Shown here: positions 1 through 7,863 of the stretch, piece by piece | Layout of the letters: every line of letters starts with the position of its first letter | How positions within the stretch are numbered: the first letter of the stretch is position 1 | The notes under the pieces: model-generated | Seen by the model: the letters and a program-made list of their open reading frames with translations, nothing else | Databases searched by the model: none | Told to the model about the DNA's origin: nothing | NCBI RefSeq assembly: GCF_001042715.1 | Contig: NZ_CP009687.1 | Coordinates: forward strand, 3,773,418-3,837,417 | Origin: Clostridium aceticum | Lineage (GTDB): Bacteria; Bacillota; Clostridia; Peptostreptococcales; Natronincolaceae | Direction: 5' to 3' | DNA length: 64,000 bases | Program-made: the position numbers and the translations under genes

Positions 1-369
1 TTTAAATTCTTTCAAATCAATGGTTGCTCCCATTGCAATAAGGATATCTAATCCCAGTAATCCATTAATCTCACCTGCTGGGTCGATTATGCCAAAATCT
101 ACTTTTGCCTCCACTACTGTGAATTTGCCTATTTCTATTTCATCTATTTTTTTAGTAAAAGAATGATGCTCACTACCTCCAACACCTATGAATGTTACGA
201 TTTCATCATCTTCTTCTGGATAAATCTCTAAGTCATATACTGCGTCAGGTGAAATAATTGATACAGCAGCGCCAGTATCAACTACGATATTGTCAATAAT
301 TTTTATTTGTCCCTTGTAAGAGATTTTTACAGATGTATACAGTAGTCCATCCCTATATATTATTTTCAT
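1..369 (-). CDS. retropepsin-like aspartic protease (partial, 3' end off window)
   Basis: The 123 codons present run from an ATG at 369 to the window edge with no stop. The catalytic triplet appears as VVDTGAAVSIIS at about residues 28-39, followed by a flap-like GVGGS and the family's C-terminal GLLGLDIL motif. This is the layout of single-domain bacterial retropepsin-like aspartyl proteases of about 120-140 residues, which should dimerise to form one active site. The ATG overlaps the stop of the preceding 81-codon gene (TAATG), so the two are probably translationally coupled. The substrate is unknown. No signal peptide or membrane segment is visible, so it is probably cytosolic. Confidence 0.8.
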   Translation of the reverse strand, partial: MKIIYRDGLLYTSVKISYKGQIKIIDNIVVDTGAAVSIISPDAVYDLEIYPEEDDEIVTFIGVGGSEHHSFTKKIDEIEIGKFTVVEAKVDFGIIDPAGEINGLLGLDILIAMGATIDLKEFK

Positions 370-614
370 TATGCTAGTCCCCTAAATCCTCTGATGTTTT
401 TGACCTTAATAATAATTTTTTCATTTTTTGTATGATATACTAAATCATCTGACTTTCCATTCACTAACAATTTCGTTACTTCTTTAGGGTCATTGATAGG
501 TTTTACTACTGCCACATCATCTATATATCGTATGTCATCTTCCATATAATAATTCAGTACCTTGAGTAGCACAAATTGATTTGGATATAACTCCCGTACT
601 TCTTGCCATTTCAT
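369..614 (-). CDS. conserved hypothetical protein, partner of the retropepsin-like gene
   Basis: An 81-residue charged protein beginning MKWQEVRELYPNQFVLLKVL. A longer reading from 668 exists, but GGGAGG lies just ahead of the ATG at 614, which decides the start. I do not recognise a named domain. It looks like a compact alpha/beta protein with alternating acidic and basic segments and no membrane segment. Its stop overlaps the start of the retropepsin-like gene by one base, so the pair forms a two-gene unit. It might be a substrate, chaperone or specificity factor of the protease; that is inference from coupling alone. Confidence 0.75.
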   Translation of the reverse strand: MKWQEVRELYPNQFVLLKVLNYYMEDDIRYIDDVAVVKPINDPKEVTKLLVNGKSDDLVYHTKNEKIIIKVKNIRGFRGLA

Positions 615-840
615 AGTTTTCCCTCCCAATAAACAGCATGTTTTATTACTATTATTATACCATATCAACTTAATCCCTTAAATTATTTATCTTAGACAAT
701 AAAACAGATTACCTTTTTATTAGTAACCTGTTGTCTCAATATCAATCTATATGTATTTATCTTTTCCTCCATAACTTCTTTATCCTTGATTTTCAAGGGG
801 TATGGGGTTATCCTAAAGAGTATTCTTCTTGGAGGTTACC

Positions 841-974
841 CCACTGTGGATTTAGTGACAAACTTCTATATTTTTCTAGTTTATTTCCTCGGAAATTGTT
901 ATTTATTGTTTTATTTTACATTTTTATTATTAGCTATTTGTATTTATCTTATGTTGTCTCAAATAGGTAATGCG
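841..974. repeat. 134-bp dispersed repeat, copy A
   Basis: This stretch aligns without gaps to 5918-6051, with 15 mismatches over 134 bases (about 89% identity). The identical core includes CTAGTTTATTTCCTCGGAAA. Neither strand carries a convincing protein. It lies 38 bp beyond the stop of a small minus-strand membrane-protein gene. The rest of 669-1011 holds no gene I can support. Confidence 0.75.
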
Positions 975-1011
975 AATCAACTACTATAAAAATTTTTTTG
1001 AATAATAAAAG

Positions 1012-1338
1012 TTAATTACTGATTTTTGATGATAAAAATTTTCTTCTTTGATAATAATGTGCTCCTATCATTAAAATAATACTGACTAATACAAGTATAA
1101 TACTTATTGCATTACTCTTATGGAAAAATTGTAGTAAAGACACTAATATAAAAACTACGCCTTGGACTATTCTAATCAAATGCACATGATTAATTAGTCG
1201 TTTTTCATCAAGTATAATAAATTTTTTTGAGTAAGTTTCGACTATACCTTCATCAAATGATTCATCACCATAATATGAAATTAATCCCCATATTATAGAC
1301 ATTATTCCAACTCCTAGTGCTGACCAGCCTACAGACAT
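1012..1338 (-). CDS. small membrane protein of unknown function
   Basis: A 108-residue protein starting MSVGWSALGVG. A longer reading from 1380 is possible, but AGGAAGAGGAG lies directly before the ATG at 1338, which supports that start. It has a hydrophobic N-terminal helix (about 4-22), a charged middle segment, then two hydrophobic helices (about 52-70 and 74-92) and a basic C-terminus. That suggests three membrane spans. No family is recognised. A copy of the 134-bp repeat lies just downstream. Confidence 0.65.
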   Translation of the reverse strand: MSVGWSALGVGIMSIIWGLISYYGDESFDEGIVETYSKKFIILDEKRLINHVHLIRIVQGVVFILVSLLQFFHKSNAISIILVLVSIILMIGAHYYQRRKFLSSKISN

Positions 1339-1424
1339 ACTCCTCTTCCTTTCATAAAAAAATTCAAAATATAGATGCAAAATTGCTAGTTCATATTTTT
1401 CATCAACTACTTAATACGTGAGTA

Positions 1425-1604
1425 CTATCTCTGCATTTCAAACATAAGTTCAAAAGAATCTGCTACCCCGTATCCAGACACAGGAGGAGCAAATATTTGC
1501 AATAATCTCCAACCTTCTGCTGCATGACGCTCAACTATCTTATGATAATCTTCTATGGGTTTTCTTCCTGACAAGTAATCCCTAGTATATTTAGTCCTAT
1601 CTTT
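1425..1604 (-). pseudogene. DUF4177-like gene remnant without its N-terminus
   Basis: The minus strand encodes the C-terminal core of a DUF4177 protein: IEDYHKIVERHAAEGWRLLQ, then IFAPPVSGYG and FELMFEMQR before a TAG at 1425-1427. The family is normally about 55-65 residues, starting with Met and a YKF/YKY strand. Here the frame is closed by TAG at 1605-1607 and has no ATG or GTG before the core. The only candidate start is a TTG inside the core, after AGGGAT. The gene is therefore probably decayed, or starts at that unusual TTG. The rest of 1381-1745 shows nothing I can support. Confidence 0.6.
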
Positions 1605-1745
1605 CTATATTTTTTCTCATTATTTGGCGATTTCTCTACTAAATATTTATATATTGTTAAAAGCTTCTATAATTTCATGCCCTTAAAATAATTACCTAGT
1701 ATTTTGTTGCAATATAAGGGAGCTGTGTATTATTTAAAAACATCC

Positions 1746-2096
1746 TTATACTCCATAATGAATTACATATTTGTTTTCAGAAATTGCCTTTCGCAGCAAT
1801 ATCATTAAATCAACTAATTCTTTTGATGTTTTAGAACGCCTATCGGTTGATACAATGTTATAGAAAGCCTCTAATGACTCTGGTGGAATAAGAGTAACTC
1901 CCCACCTTGCAAGTGCAAAATTTGGTCTACTATAACTATGAAAATAAGTTTTAATTAAAACCAGTTTTTTCCACCAATCACCCAAAATATCATCATCAAT
2001 GGCAACACAATTATATTTTTGCGGTTCATATTTAGAGGAGTAATCTTTATCAATTTCAAATTCATCTATAATACCGAATTCAGCAATACAAGCCAT
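1746..2096 (-). CDS. conserved hypothetical protein
   Basis: A 116-residue soluble protein with a central segment YNCVAIDDDILGDWWKKL, then SRPNFALARWGVTLIPPESL and a C-terminal helix. It resembles a family of about 110-120 residues in Clostridia and Bacilli that, as far as I recall, has no characterised function. The ATG at 2096 has only a weak ribosome binding site, and the frame stays open for 20 more codons upstream without a good start. The true N-terminus is therefore uncertain. Confidence 0.6.
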   Translation of the reverse strand: MACIAEFGIIDEFEIDKDYSSKYEPQKYNCVAIDDDILGDWWKKLVLIKTYFHSYSRPNFALARWGVTLIPPESLEAFYNIVSTDRRSKTSKELVDLMILLRKAISENKYVIHYGV

Positions 2097-2193
2097 GTTA
2101 TCAACAACTTTCTTTGTAAATATAATTCTTGATACGTCATATGCACCTACTATGTCTTAAAAACATAATGTAAAGTGAATGCTTAACTACAAA

Positions 2194-2352
2194 TTACATA
2201 TTTTTCTTATTTTTTCCTATAAATTGAATTAAAAAAATTCCTATCCCAAAGGTTTCCCCGGTATGATTTGCGAATTTCATCCAAATTCTTGTGATTGTTA
2301 TAACTATAAAAAATATCATTGATAGTGCTAAACCTACTTGAATATGCTCCAT
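2194..2352 (-). CDS. small hydrophobic protein (52 aa)
   Basis: A short frame on the minus strand, preceded by GTAGGGGAT at good spacing. The product starts MEHIQVGLALSMIFFIVITI, giving one clear membrane helix (about 5-24). A second hydrophobic stretch follows at about 35-46, then a lysine-rich tail. No family is recognised. The strong Shine-Dalgarno sequence and typical membrane topology argue for a real gene. Confidence 0.5.
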   Translation of the reverse strand: MEHIQVGLALSMIFFIVITITRIWMKFANHTGETFGIGIFLIQFIGKNKKNM

Positions 2353-2534
2353 AAACTATCCCCTACAAGCAGTCAATAATTGAAATCTTATAAATCTTTA
2401 TTCTTATTAGGGTGTATATATTGTTGATGTATATTAATTCTTTACTTCATAGTATACCATAAATTTATGGCATTTAACGAAATCGGAAAAGGGTTCAATA
2501 TAATAGCATATCAAGCTTTTTGATACCTAAAGAA

Positions 2535-2570
2535 AATAGAACTAAATCTCCTTTGAAGTCTAGTTCTATT
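2535..2570 (-). terminator. intrinsic terminator after arsM
   Basis: Perfect 10-bp inverted repeat AATAGAACTA / TAGTTCTATT with a 16-nt loop, followed on the minus strand by TTTTCTTT. It lies 20 bp past the arsM stop. Confidence 0.7.
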
Positions 2571-2589
2571 GGTTGGTTATATAGTAATA

Positions 2590-3381
2590 TTACAATTTAA
2601 TGGCCTTTATTGAAGCAGACATAATGTATTCTCCAACTTTTAAATTATGTGCCCATTTCTCAGCATATTCCTTCGATACCTCTTTAGTTTCAATATTTAT
2701 ATTGCTAAATCCAGCTCTCTCTAAATATATTTTTAGTTCTTCAACTGAAGAAGCTCCAGTAACTCAGCCACAATAAAGTTTTTCATCTTGCTTCATTTCT
2801 TCTGTCAGCTCTTTAATTAGGACTACATCAGAAATAGCAACTCTACCACCCTTTTTCAATACCCTATATGCCTCATTATATACCCTTTGTTTTTTAGGAG
2901 ACAAGTTTATTACACAATTTGAGATAATTACATCTGCTGTGTTATCCGCTACCGGAAGATTTTCAATTTCACCTAACCTGAAATCTACATTCGTATATCT
3001 ATGTCTCTTAGATAAAACTCTTGATTTACTTATCATTCCTGGAGTCATATCTACCCCAATTACATATCCCTTTGAACCTACCTTTTTTGATGCCAAGAAA
3101 CAATCAAATCCTCCTCCGCTTCCAAGGTCAATGACTATTTCACCTTCTTTTATCTCTGCAATTAGTTGAGGATTTCCACAACCTAACCCCATGTTAGCAC
3201 CTTCTGGCACATTTAATATTTCTTCATCAGAATACCCTATTTTATTTCATATTTCCTTTGCAGAATTTTCAATCTTAATGCTACCGCTACAACATCCTTC
3301 ATCATTTACCTTGCCATCAGCTATTTTACCATAACTTTCACGAACAGTATTCCTAACATCAGTTTTATTTGTATCATCCAT
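2590..3381 (-). CDS. arsM: arsenite methyltransferase ArsM with two in-frame TGA codons (candidate selenoprotein)
   Basis: Reading through two TGAs (3247-3249 and 2764-2766) gives 263 residues, a normal ArsM length. ATG 3381 follows AGGAG. All parts of a SAM-dependent As(III) methyltransferase are present: a Cys pair EGCC near residue 31, GLGCGNP near 65-71, the SAM loop IDLGSGGGFD, NCVINLS, and a C-terminal domain to residue 263. The second TGA (residue 206) stands in KLYCG-X-VTGA, where the family has a conserved arsenic-binding Cys (Cys206 in human AS3MT). It is followed by a perfect hairpin TTCTTC-AGTT-GAAGAA whose loop begins 17 nt after the TGA, which fits the bacterial SECIS layout. 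The first TGA (residue 45) is at a non-conserved position. There is no frameshift and no other stop. The alternative is a recent pseudogene. The protein would be cytosolic and act in arsenic detoxification. Confidence 0.75.
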
Positions 3382-3938
3382 ATATACTACTCCTATCGTT
3401 TTATAGTTATTTGTCAGAGTAAACATTACCTTTTTAAAATCATCATAGGACAGTCCTCTATTTTTATATTTTTTATGTTATGCTAAATTTTTTTTTCTGT
3501 CAACAGTAGGACGCTAACCATTCTAATACATCATACTACAATGTTACCCCTAAAAAGGAGTACATATAATCCATAGTTTCAATATAAACATATAGTGATC
3601 TAGACCATAGCAGCATCTTTTCAAATCTATTAAAATTTATGAAGGATTTTTTTAATATCCTGTCGAAATCTCTGTAGAAACATATTCCTAGACTATTTGT
3701 TCAATTTTAAACAATTTTGTTTTTCAGAGTTTTCATTTATCATTGCAAGTTTACCAACATGCTTTGCATTATATAACTCTTCTAGCCCATAAAATAAAAA
3801 ATATCTAGCAACGCTTAAAATTTAAACCTCCATTGCCTCCTGCTAGATAAATATTTTTTACAAAGCTTTTATTTTATGGGATAAAATATAAAATGTAATA
3901 CAATCAACACATCAATCTATTATTGGAGGTATTTAAAC
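3382..3938. other. intergenic region between arsM and the divergent kinase gene
   Basis: 557 bp without a supportable gene. It holds a small AGGACAGTCCT palindrome (3447-3457) in the arsM upstream region and a long inverted repeat listed separately. Promoters for both divergent genes should lie here, but I do not see an unambiguous -35/-10 pair. Confidence 0.5.
3786..3880. repeat. 95-bp hairpin element
   Basis: Outer arms CCCATAAAATAAAA (3786-3799) and TTTTATTTTATGGG (3867-3880) are perfectly complementary. Inner arms TATCTAGCA (3802-3810) and TGCTAGATA (3841-3849) form a second stem around a 30-nt loop. There is no adjacent U-tract, so it is not a simple terminator. Confidence 0.6.
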
Positions 3939-5792
3939 TTGTTAAAGTTGAAAATGAACTTAAAACTAAAGCTTATTCTACTAGTTTTGCTTGTGCTGAT
4001 TCCCTTAATTACATTACAACTACTAAGAATTAATAGTCAGTATAAAGAAAGTATAGAGCAAGAATTAAAATCCAGCATAAATTTTGCACAAACTATAAAC
4101 CTAACCTTTATGAACTATCTTGAAGAGAATTGGGCACAGCAATATGCAATAGGAGTAGCTATACTGTCAAATCCTGAGTGGACAAGTAAAGAAATTGAAA
4201 GCTATATAAACAATGTATTTTCAGAAAAAAAAGCTTTTAGAAGATACTCTTGGATTAGCCCTGAAGGTACTGTCCTTGCCAGCTCTAATGATGCTTTAAA
4301 TAATGTAAATGTGCAGGGAATGGAGTTTTATAAGCGTATTATTAATGGAGAGGAACGAATAGTATCGAATTTAGGAAGAAGTATTTTAGGTGATGAACTC
4401 ACCATTCACATATCTAGAGGTATTTATATTGAAGGAGAACTAAAGGGGCTTTTAGTTGCAATTATGGATTTAGATAAGTTTAGTGATATTTTCGACTTTC
4501 AATTCGTCAGTGAATCAGCGAGGCTTGGGCTAATTGATAGTGCCGGCAAAATAGTCTATGAACATAATTATCATGACATGCCCTTTAATGAAAGAATAAT
4601 TGACTATGATTCTCCTGCATTTAGAGCTCTTCAAGGAAAAGTTGTGACATATAGTACTGACTCTTACCAGTTCACGGGAACAGATTCTCTAGGGGTAGCT
4701 TATCCTATTGAAGAGATTGGGTGGGTAAGTTATTATAATGTGCCAACAAGCGAGGTGCTAGGTAAGTTGCTGAAAAGTGCTAAGAGAGATATTGTTATTC
4801 TTCTTTTTACATCTATCCTATCGCTTTTACTAGCTACCATGTTAGGTAATAGGTATGTGGACTCCATAATAAAACTAAAAGATGCTGCTGAGGAGGTTTC
4901 TAAGGGGAACCTTAAAATAAAAACAACGTTTGCTGGAAAAGATGAAATAGCTGCAACTAGTGAAGCATTTAACCGGATGACAGAAGAAATAAACCATCAA
5001 ATTTCTCAAAGAGATGAGGTTGCTAGACTAAAGACTCAGTTTTTTTCAACAGTATCCCATGAACTTAAAACCCCGATTAATATTATTCTAGGAGCTATTC
5101 AACTTATGGAGAGCATGGAGGATTTTAATAAAGCATCTATATCCAAATACATTAATATGCAAAAACAGAATAGCTATAGACTTCTAAGGTTGATAAATAA
5201 TCTTATAGATATAAGCAAAATTGAAGGAAATCAATTTGTTTTTAATCCAATAAATTGTGATATAGTAAAATTAGTGGAAGATATATCCACATCTGTTGTG
5301 GAATATACAAAACTTAAAAATATTGAGTTGATATTTGATACTGATGTTGAAGAAAAAATAATGGCTACTGATCCCGATAAAGTTGAAAGGATAATCTTAA
5401 ATCTCATCTCAAATGCAATTAAATTTACTCCATCTGGAGGAAAGATAGAAGTAACCTTAAGTGACAAAGAAACTCATGTAGAAATTTCTATCAAAGATAC
5501 TGGTATAGGAATTCCTGAAAATATGCAGCAGCTGATTTTCCAATATTTCACTCAAGTTGATAACTCCTTATGTAGACAAACTGAAGGTAGTGGAATTGGT
5601 CTTTCTCTTGTAAAATCTCTTATAGATATGCATCAAGGAAGCATTAAAGTAAATAGCGTACTAGGAGAAGGTAGCGAGTTTATTATAGATTTACCTGTAG
5701 TTTTGCTAGATTCTATTGCTCAAGCTTCAGATGAAACAACATTTGTTAATATAGAAAGAATTAACATTGAGTTTTCAGATATATACTTATAA
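3939..5792 (+). CDS. orphan membrane sensor histidine kinase
   Basis: A 617-residue kinase. The start is TTG 3939, with GGAGG 9 bp upstream; no better in-frame start fits. Membrane helix 1 spans about 9-27, then an extracytoplasmic Cache-like sensor domain (about 30-280), helix 2 (about 284-302) and HAMP (about 303-355). HisKA contains SHELKTP, with the phospho-acceptor at His374. The ATPase domain shows the N-box NLISNAIKFTP (Asn492), DTGIGIPE and GSGIGLSLV. No response regulator is adjacent. It is paralogous to the kinase at 20897-22759; both end with a shared IEFSDIY tail. Orphan kinases of this build in Clostridia often feed Spo0A, but that role is inferred here. Confidence 0.92.
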   Translation: MLKLKMNLKLKLILLVLLVLIPLITLQLLRINSQYKESIEQELKSSINFAQTINLTFMNYLEENWAQQYAIGVAILSNPEWTSKEIESYINNVFSEKKAFRRYSWISPEGTVLASSNDALNNVNVQGMEFYKRIINGEERIVSNLGRSILGDELTIHISRGIYIEGELKGLLVAIMDLDKFSDIFDFQFVSESARLGLIDSAGKIVYEHNYHDMPFNERIIDYDSPAFRALQGKVVTYSTDSYQFTGTDSLGVAYPIEEIGWVSYYNVPTSEVLGKLLKSAKRDIVILLFTSILSLLLATMLGNRYVDSIIKLKDAAEEVSKGNLKIKTTFAGKDEIAATSEAFNRMTEEINHQISQRDEVARLKTQFFSTVSHELKTPINIILGAIQLMESMEDFNKASISKYINMQKQNSYRLLRLINNLIDISKIEGNQFVFNPINCDIVKLVEDISTSVVEYTKLKNIELIFDTDVEEKIMATDPDKVERIILNLISNAIKFTPSGGKIEVTLSDKETHVEISIKDTGIGIPENMQQLIFQYFTQVDNSLCRQTEGSGIGLSLVKSLIDMHQGSIKVNSVLGEGSEFIIDLPVVLLDSIAQASDETTFVNIERINIEFSDIYL

Positions 5793-5841
5793 ATATCTCT
5801 ACCACAAACAATAGTACTAATACTAGTAGCGTATTACTTCT

Positions 5842-5870
5842 AAAAGAGTTCTTTTAGGGCTCTTTTTTTA
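5842..5870 (+). terminator. intrinsic terminator after the kinase gene
   Basis: AAAAGAG ... CTCTTTT stem followed by a run of T, 50 bp past the kinase stop on the same strand. Confidence 0.7.
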
Positions 5871-5917
5871 CTCCTCTGTACTTGCTTTTCTGTACTTTAA
5901 GGGAGTAGAAGATCAGC

Positions 5918-6051
5918 CCGCTGTAGATTTAGTGGCAAATTTCTGTATTTTTCTAGTTTATTTCCTCGGAAATTGTTACTTATTGTTTTATTTTATATTT
6001 TGATTATTGGCTACTTGTATTTATCTTATGTCTTCTCAAATAGACGATGCG
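5918..6051. repeat. 134-bp dispersed repeat, copy B
   Basis: Gap-free match to 841-974 with about 89% identity. It lies 55 bp beyond the stop of another small minus-strand membrane-protein gene, the same relative position and orientation as copy A. Confidence 0.75.
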
Positions 6052-6105
6052 GCTTAAGGCTTAATTTAAACTTTTTTTCATATTTTATAAAATATGTTTA
6101 CCAAT

Positions 6106-6297
6106 CTAGTTATTATCATTTTTAATAATTTCTTTATGACTCTTATAAGCAGCTAAAAAAGCTAAAACTCCCACACTTCCAGTAAAAATAGCAAGCCCAC
6201 TTAGTCCATCCATTGATAATCTTGATAAAGCCAATAGTGTTAATGCAAAACCCAAAATTATTTGGATATTTCTATCCTTCTCTAATTTCTTTTTCAT
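6106..6297 (-). CDS. small membrane protein (63 aa)
   Basis: A basic N-terminus (MKKKLEKDRN) is followed by two hydrophobic helices (about 12-29 and 34-50) with a short glycine-containing turn, and a charged C-terminal tail. AGGTGAGG precedes the ATG. No domain is recognised. A copy of the 134-bp repeat lies just downstream. Confidence 0.7.
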   Translation of the reverse strand: MKKKLEKDRNIQIILGFALTLLALSRLSMDGLSGLAIFTGSVGVLAFLAAYKSHKEIIKNDNN

Positions 6298-6381
6298 AGA
6301 ACCACCTCACCTGAATTTATTCCACATAATTCTACGAACACATAATTAATTAATTTATTCGTGCTACGCCTTTTTCATCCA

Positions 6382-6798
6382 TTATGCCATATCATCATCC
6401 CAAATAGACCATGCTGCTTCTATCAAGTTTTTATCTATATCTTTAAATAAGAAATATTTTGCTTGTCCCTCACCCCGTACAATAATATCTGTTACTTCCA
6501 CGCCTTTATTCTTTAAAGTTTTATGTGTATAATCGATATCTCTACAGTTAATAGCAAACCTCTGAAAGGATTGTCCATGTCTTAAAAAATGTCCGTGATT
6601 TTTATCATTTGTCTCAAAAAGTAATAAAGGTATTCCATACTCTATACTTAGAACAACTACATAAGTATCTAGATCATCCTTAAACTTTGGAATTTTTACT
6701 TTCATACCTAAGTTGCTTTCATACCATTCCACACTCTTATCAATATTTTTAACAGGCAAATAAATGTATCCGATTTTACTAAATAAAAATTTTTCCAT
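6382..6798 (-). CDS. VOC (glyoxalase/bleomycin-resistance fold) protein
   Basis: 138 residues from the ATG at 6798, chosen because AGGAGAAAAGT precedes it; a longer reading from 6849 lacks such a site. The opening IGYIYLPVKNIDKSVEWYES is the classic start of a VOC beta-alpha-beta module. The second module begins near QRFAINCRDIDYTHKTL and ends in LIEAAWSIWDDD. Members bind a metal and act as isomerases, dioxygenases or drug-binding proteins. The specific substrate cannot be told from sequence. It appears monocistronic. Confidence 0.8.
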   Translation of the reverse strand: MEKFLFSKIGYIYLPVKNIDKSVEWYESNLGMKVKIPKFKDDLDTYVVVLSIEYGIPLLLFETNDKNHGHFLRHGQSFQRFAINCRDIDYTHKTLKNKGVEVTDIIVRGEGQAKYFLFKDIDKNLIEAAWSIWDDDMA

Positions 6799-7088
6799 AC
6801 TTTTCTCCTTTACAAAGCAAAAAATTTTATCCTTTAAGATAAATAGCAAATTTTCATTGTTATTATTGCGTCCAAGTCTTTATTATGCATTTTCAATCTA
6901 CTTTACCTAATCCTTATAATACTTAACATTAATTTTACTCAATCATTCTCAACCTACAGGAGGAAAATTAATTCTGTATATCTCATATCGCTGGATAGAT
7001 ACTTCCACATTACATCCTTTATTATATAAATCACTAAAGTACTAGCGAGAAGATTTTAATAGGGATAATTGTTTACTGTAGATCATGC

Positions 7089-7718
7089 TTATTTAAAGAA
7101 TATACTTTGTTTATTTAATTGCAATTGACTTGATGTCATCTGAATAATTAACTCCTCGATTGCTGACATACTTGCCACAACACAAACTATATACATCAAC
7201 ACCCTGGCATCTATATAGGGAAGCAGTACTGGAAATATAAATAAAGTCATGCCAGTAATTTTATTTCCGTAGGTGTGCAGAATTGCAAAGGTTTTATATT
7301 TTATCAAAGCTATAGTCATTGATGCTAGTCTGATTATACTGATTAAAATAATCCAGATAAGGATTTCAATTGTAGGGTTTAGAACAGGATAAAAGATAGC
7401 TAATAATATCACCGTCAATGTCATGTCAGCTATGGAATCAAGTTTTTCCCCAAGCCTGCTTGTGGTTCCTGTTTTTCTAGCAATAAAGCCATCCATAATA
7501 TCACTAAACCCACACAAAAAATATATTGCATAAAATACTGAGCTTAGTGGCTCAAGGAGGATTAAAATTAAAGAAAAAATGATTCTACTAAAAGATATAT
7601 AATTTGGTATTAGTGGAGAGAATTTTGTTCCCATAACCTTAAGAACATTTTTTTCTGGTTTGTGAAATTTTTTAATGCTTTTCTTCTCATCTAGAGTACT
7701 TTTCTCGTTGTTTTCCAT
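7089..7718 (-). CDS. CDP-alcohol phosphatidyltransferase family membrane enzyme
   Basis: A 209-residue protein with several hydrophobic segments. The family signature D-G-x2-A-R-x8-G-x3-D-x3-D is complete in DGFIARKTGTTSRLGEKLD plus SIAD (about residues 76-98). Such enzymes transfer a phosphatidyl group from CDP-diacylglycerol to an alcohol (for example PgsA or PssA), or make phospholipid head groups at the cytoplasmic membrane. The acceptor is not determinable. A 35-residue charged N-terminal extension precedes the first membrane helix. AGAGGAG lies 9 bp ahead of the ATG. Confidence 0.85.
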   Translation of the reverse strand: MENNEKSTLDEKKSIKKFHKPEKNVLKVMGTKFSPLIPNYISFSRIIFSLILILLEPLSSVFYAIYFLCGFSDIMDGFIARKTGTTSRLGEKLDSIADMTLTVILLAIFYPVLNPTIEILIWIILISIIRLASMTIALIKYKTFAILHTYGNKITGMTLFIFPVLLPYIDARVLMYIVCVVASMSAIEELIIQMTSSQLQLNKQSIFFK

Positions 7719-7863
7719 TTGTTCAAACTCCTCTTAACTACACAATTATTTACCAGGCTTTGTCTATCTTTTATCCTTTAAAGAGTAGTCTAAATTAGAC
7801 AATATATAAACTATCTCTTTCAGATAAAACTTCCTAATAATACGTCATTTAGAAGCGAAAGAA

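Noticed and set aside
731-989. Two overlapping plus-strand open frames of 67-79 codons
   Set aside because: Low-complexity hydrophobic translations with no ribosome binding site; they lie over the 134-bp repeat, whose second copy does not keep the frames open.
2764-3210. A 148-codon methyltransferase starting at an internal GTG
   Set aside because: The conserved N- and C-terminal parts of ArsM continue in frame on both sides of the TGA codons, so the short frame is a fragment of the full gene.
6850-7088. AGGAGGAAAATTA, a good Shine-Dalgarno on the plus strand near 6959
   Set aside because: No start codon follows at proper spacing and no open frame extends from it.
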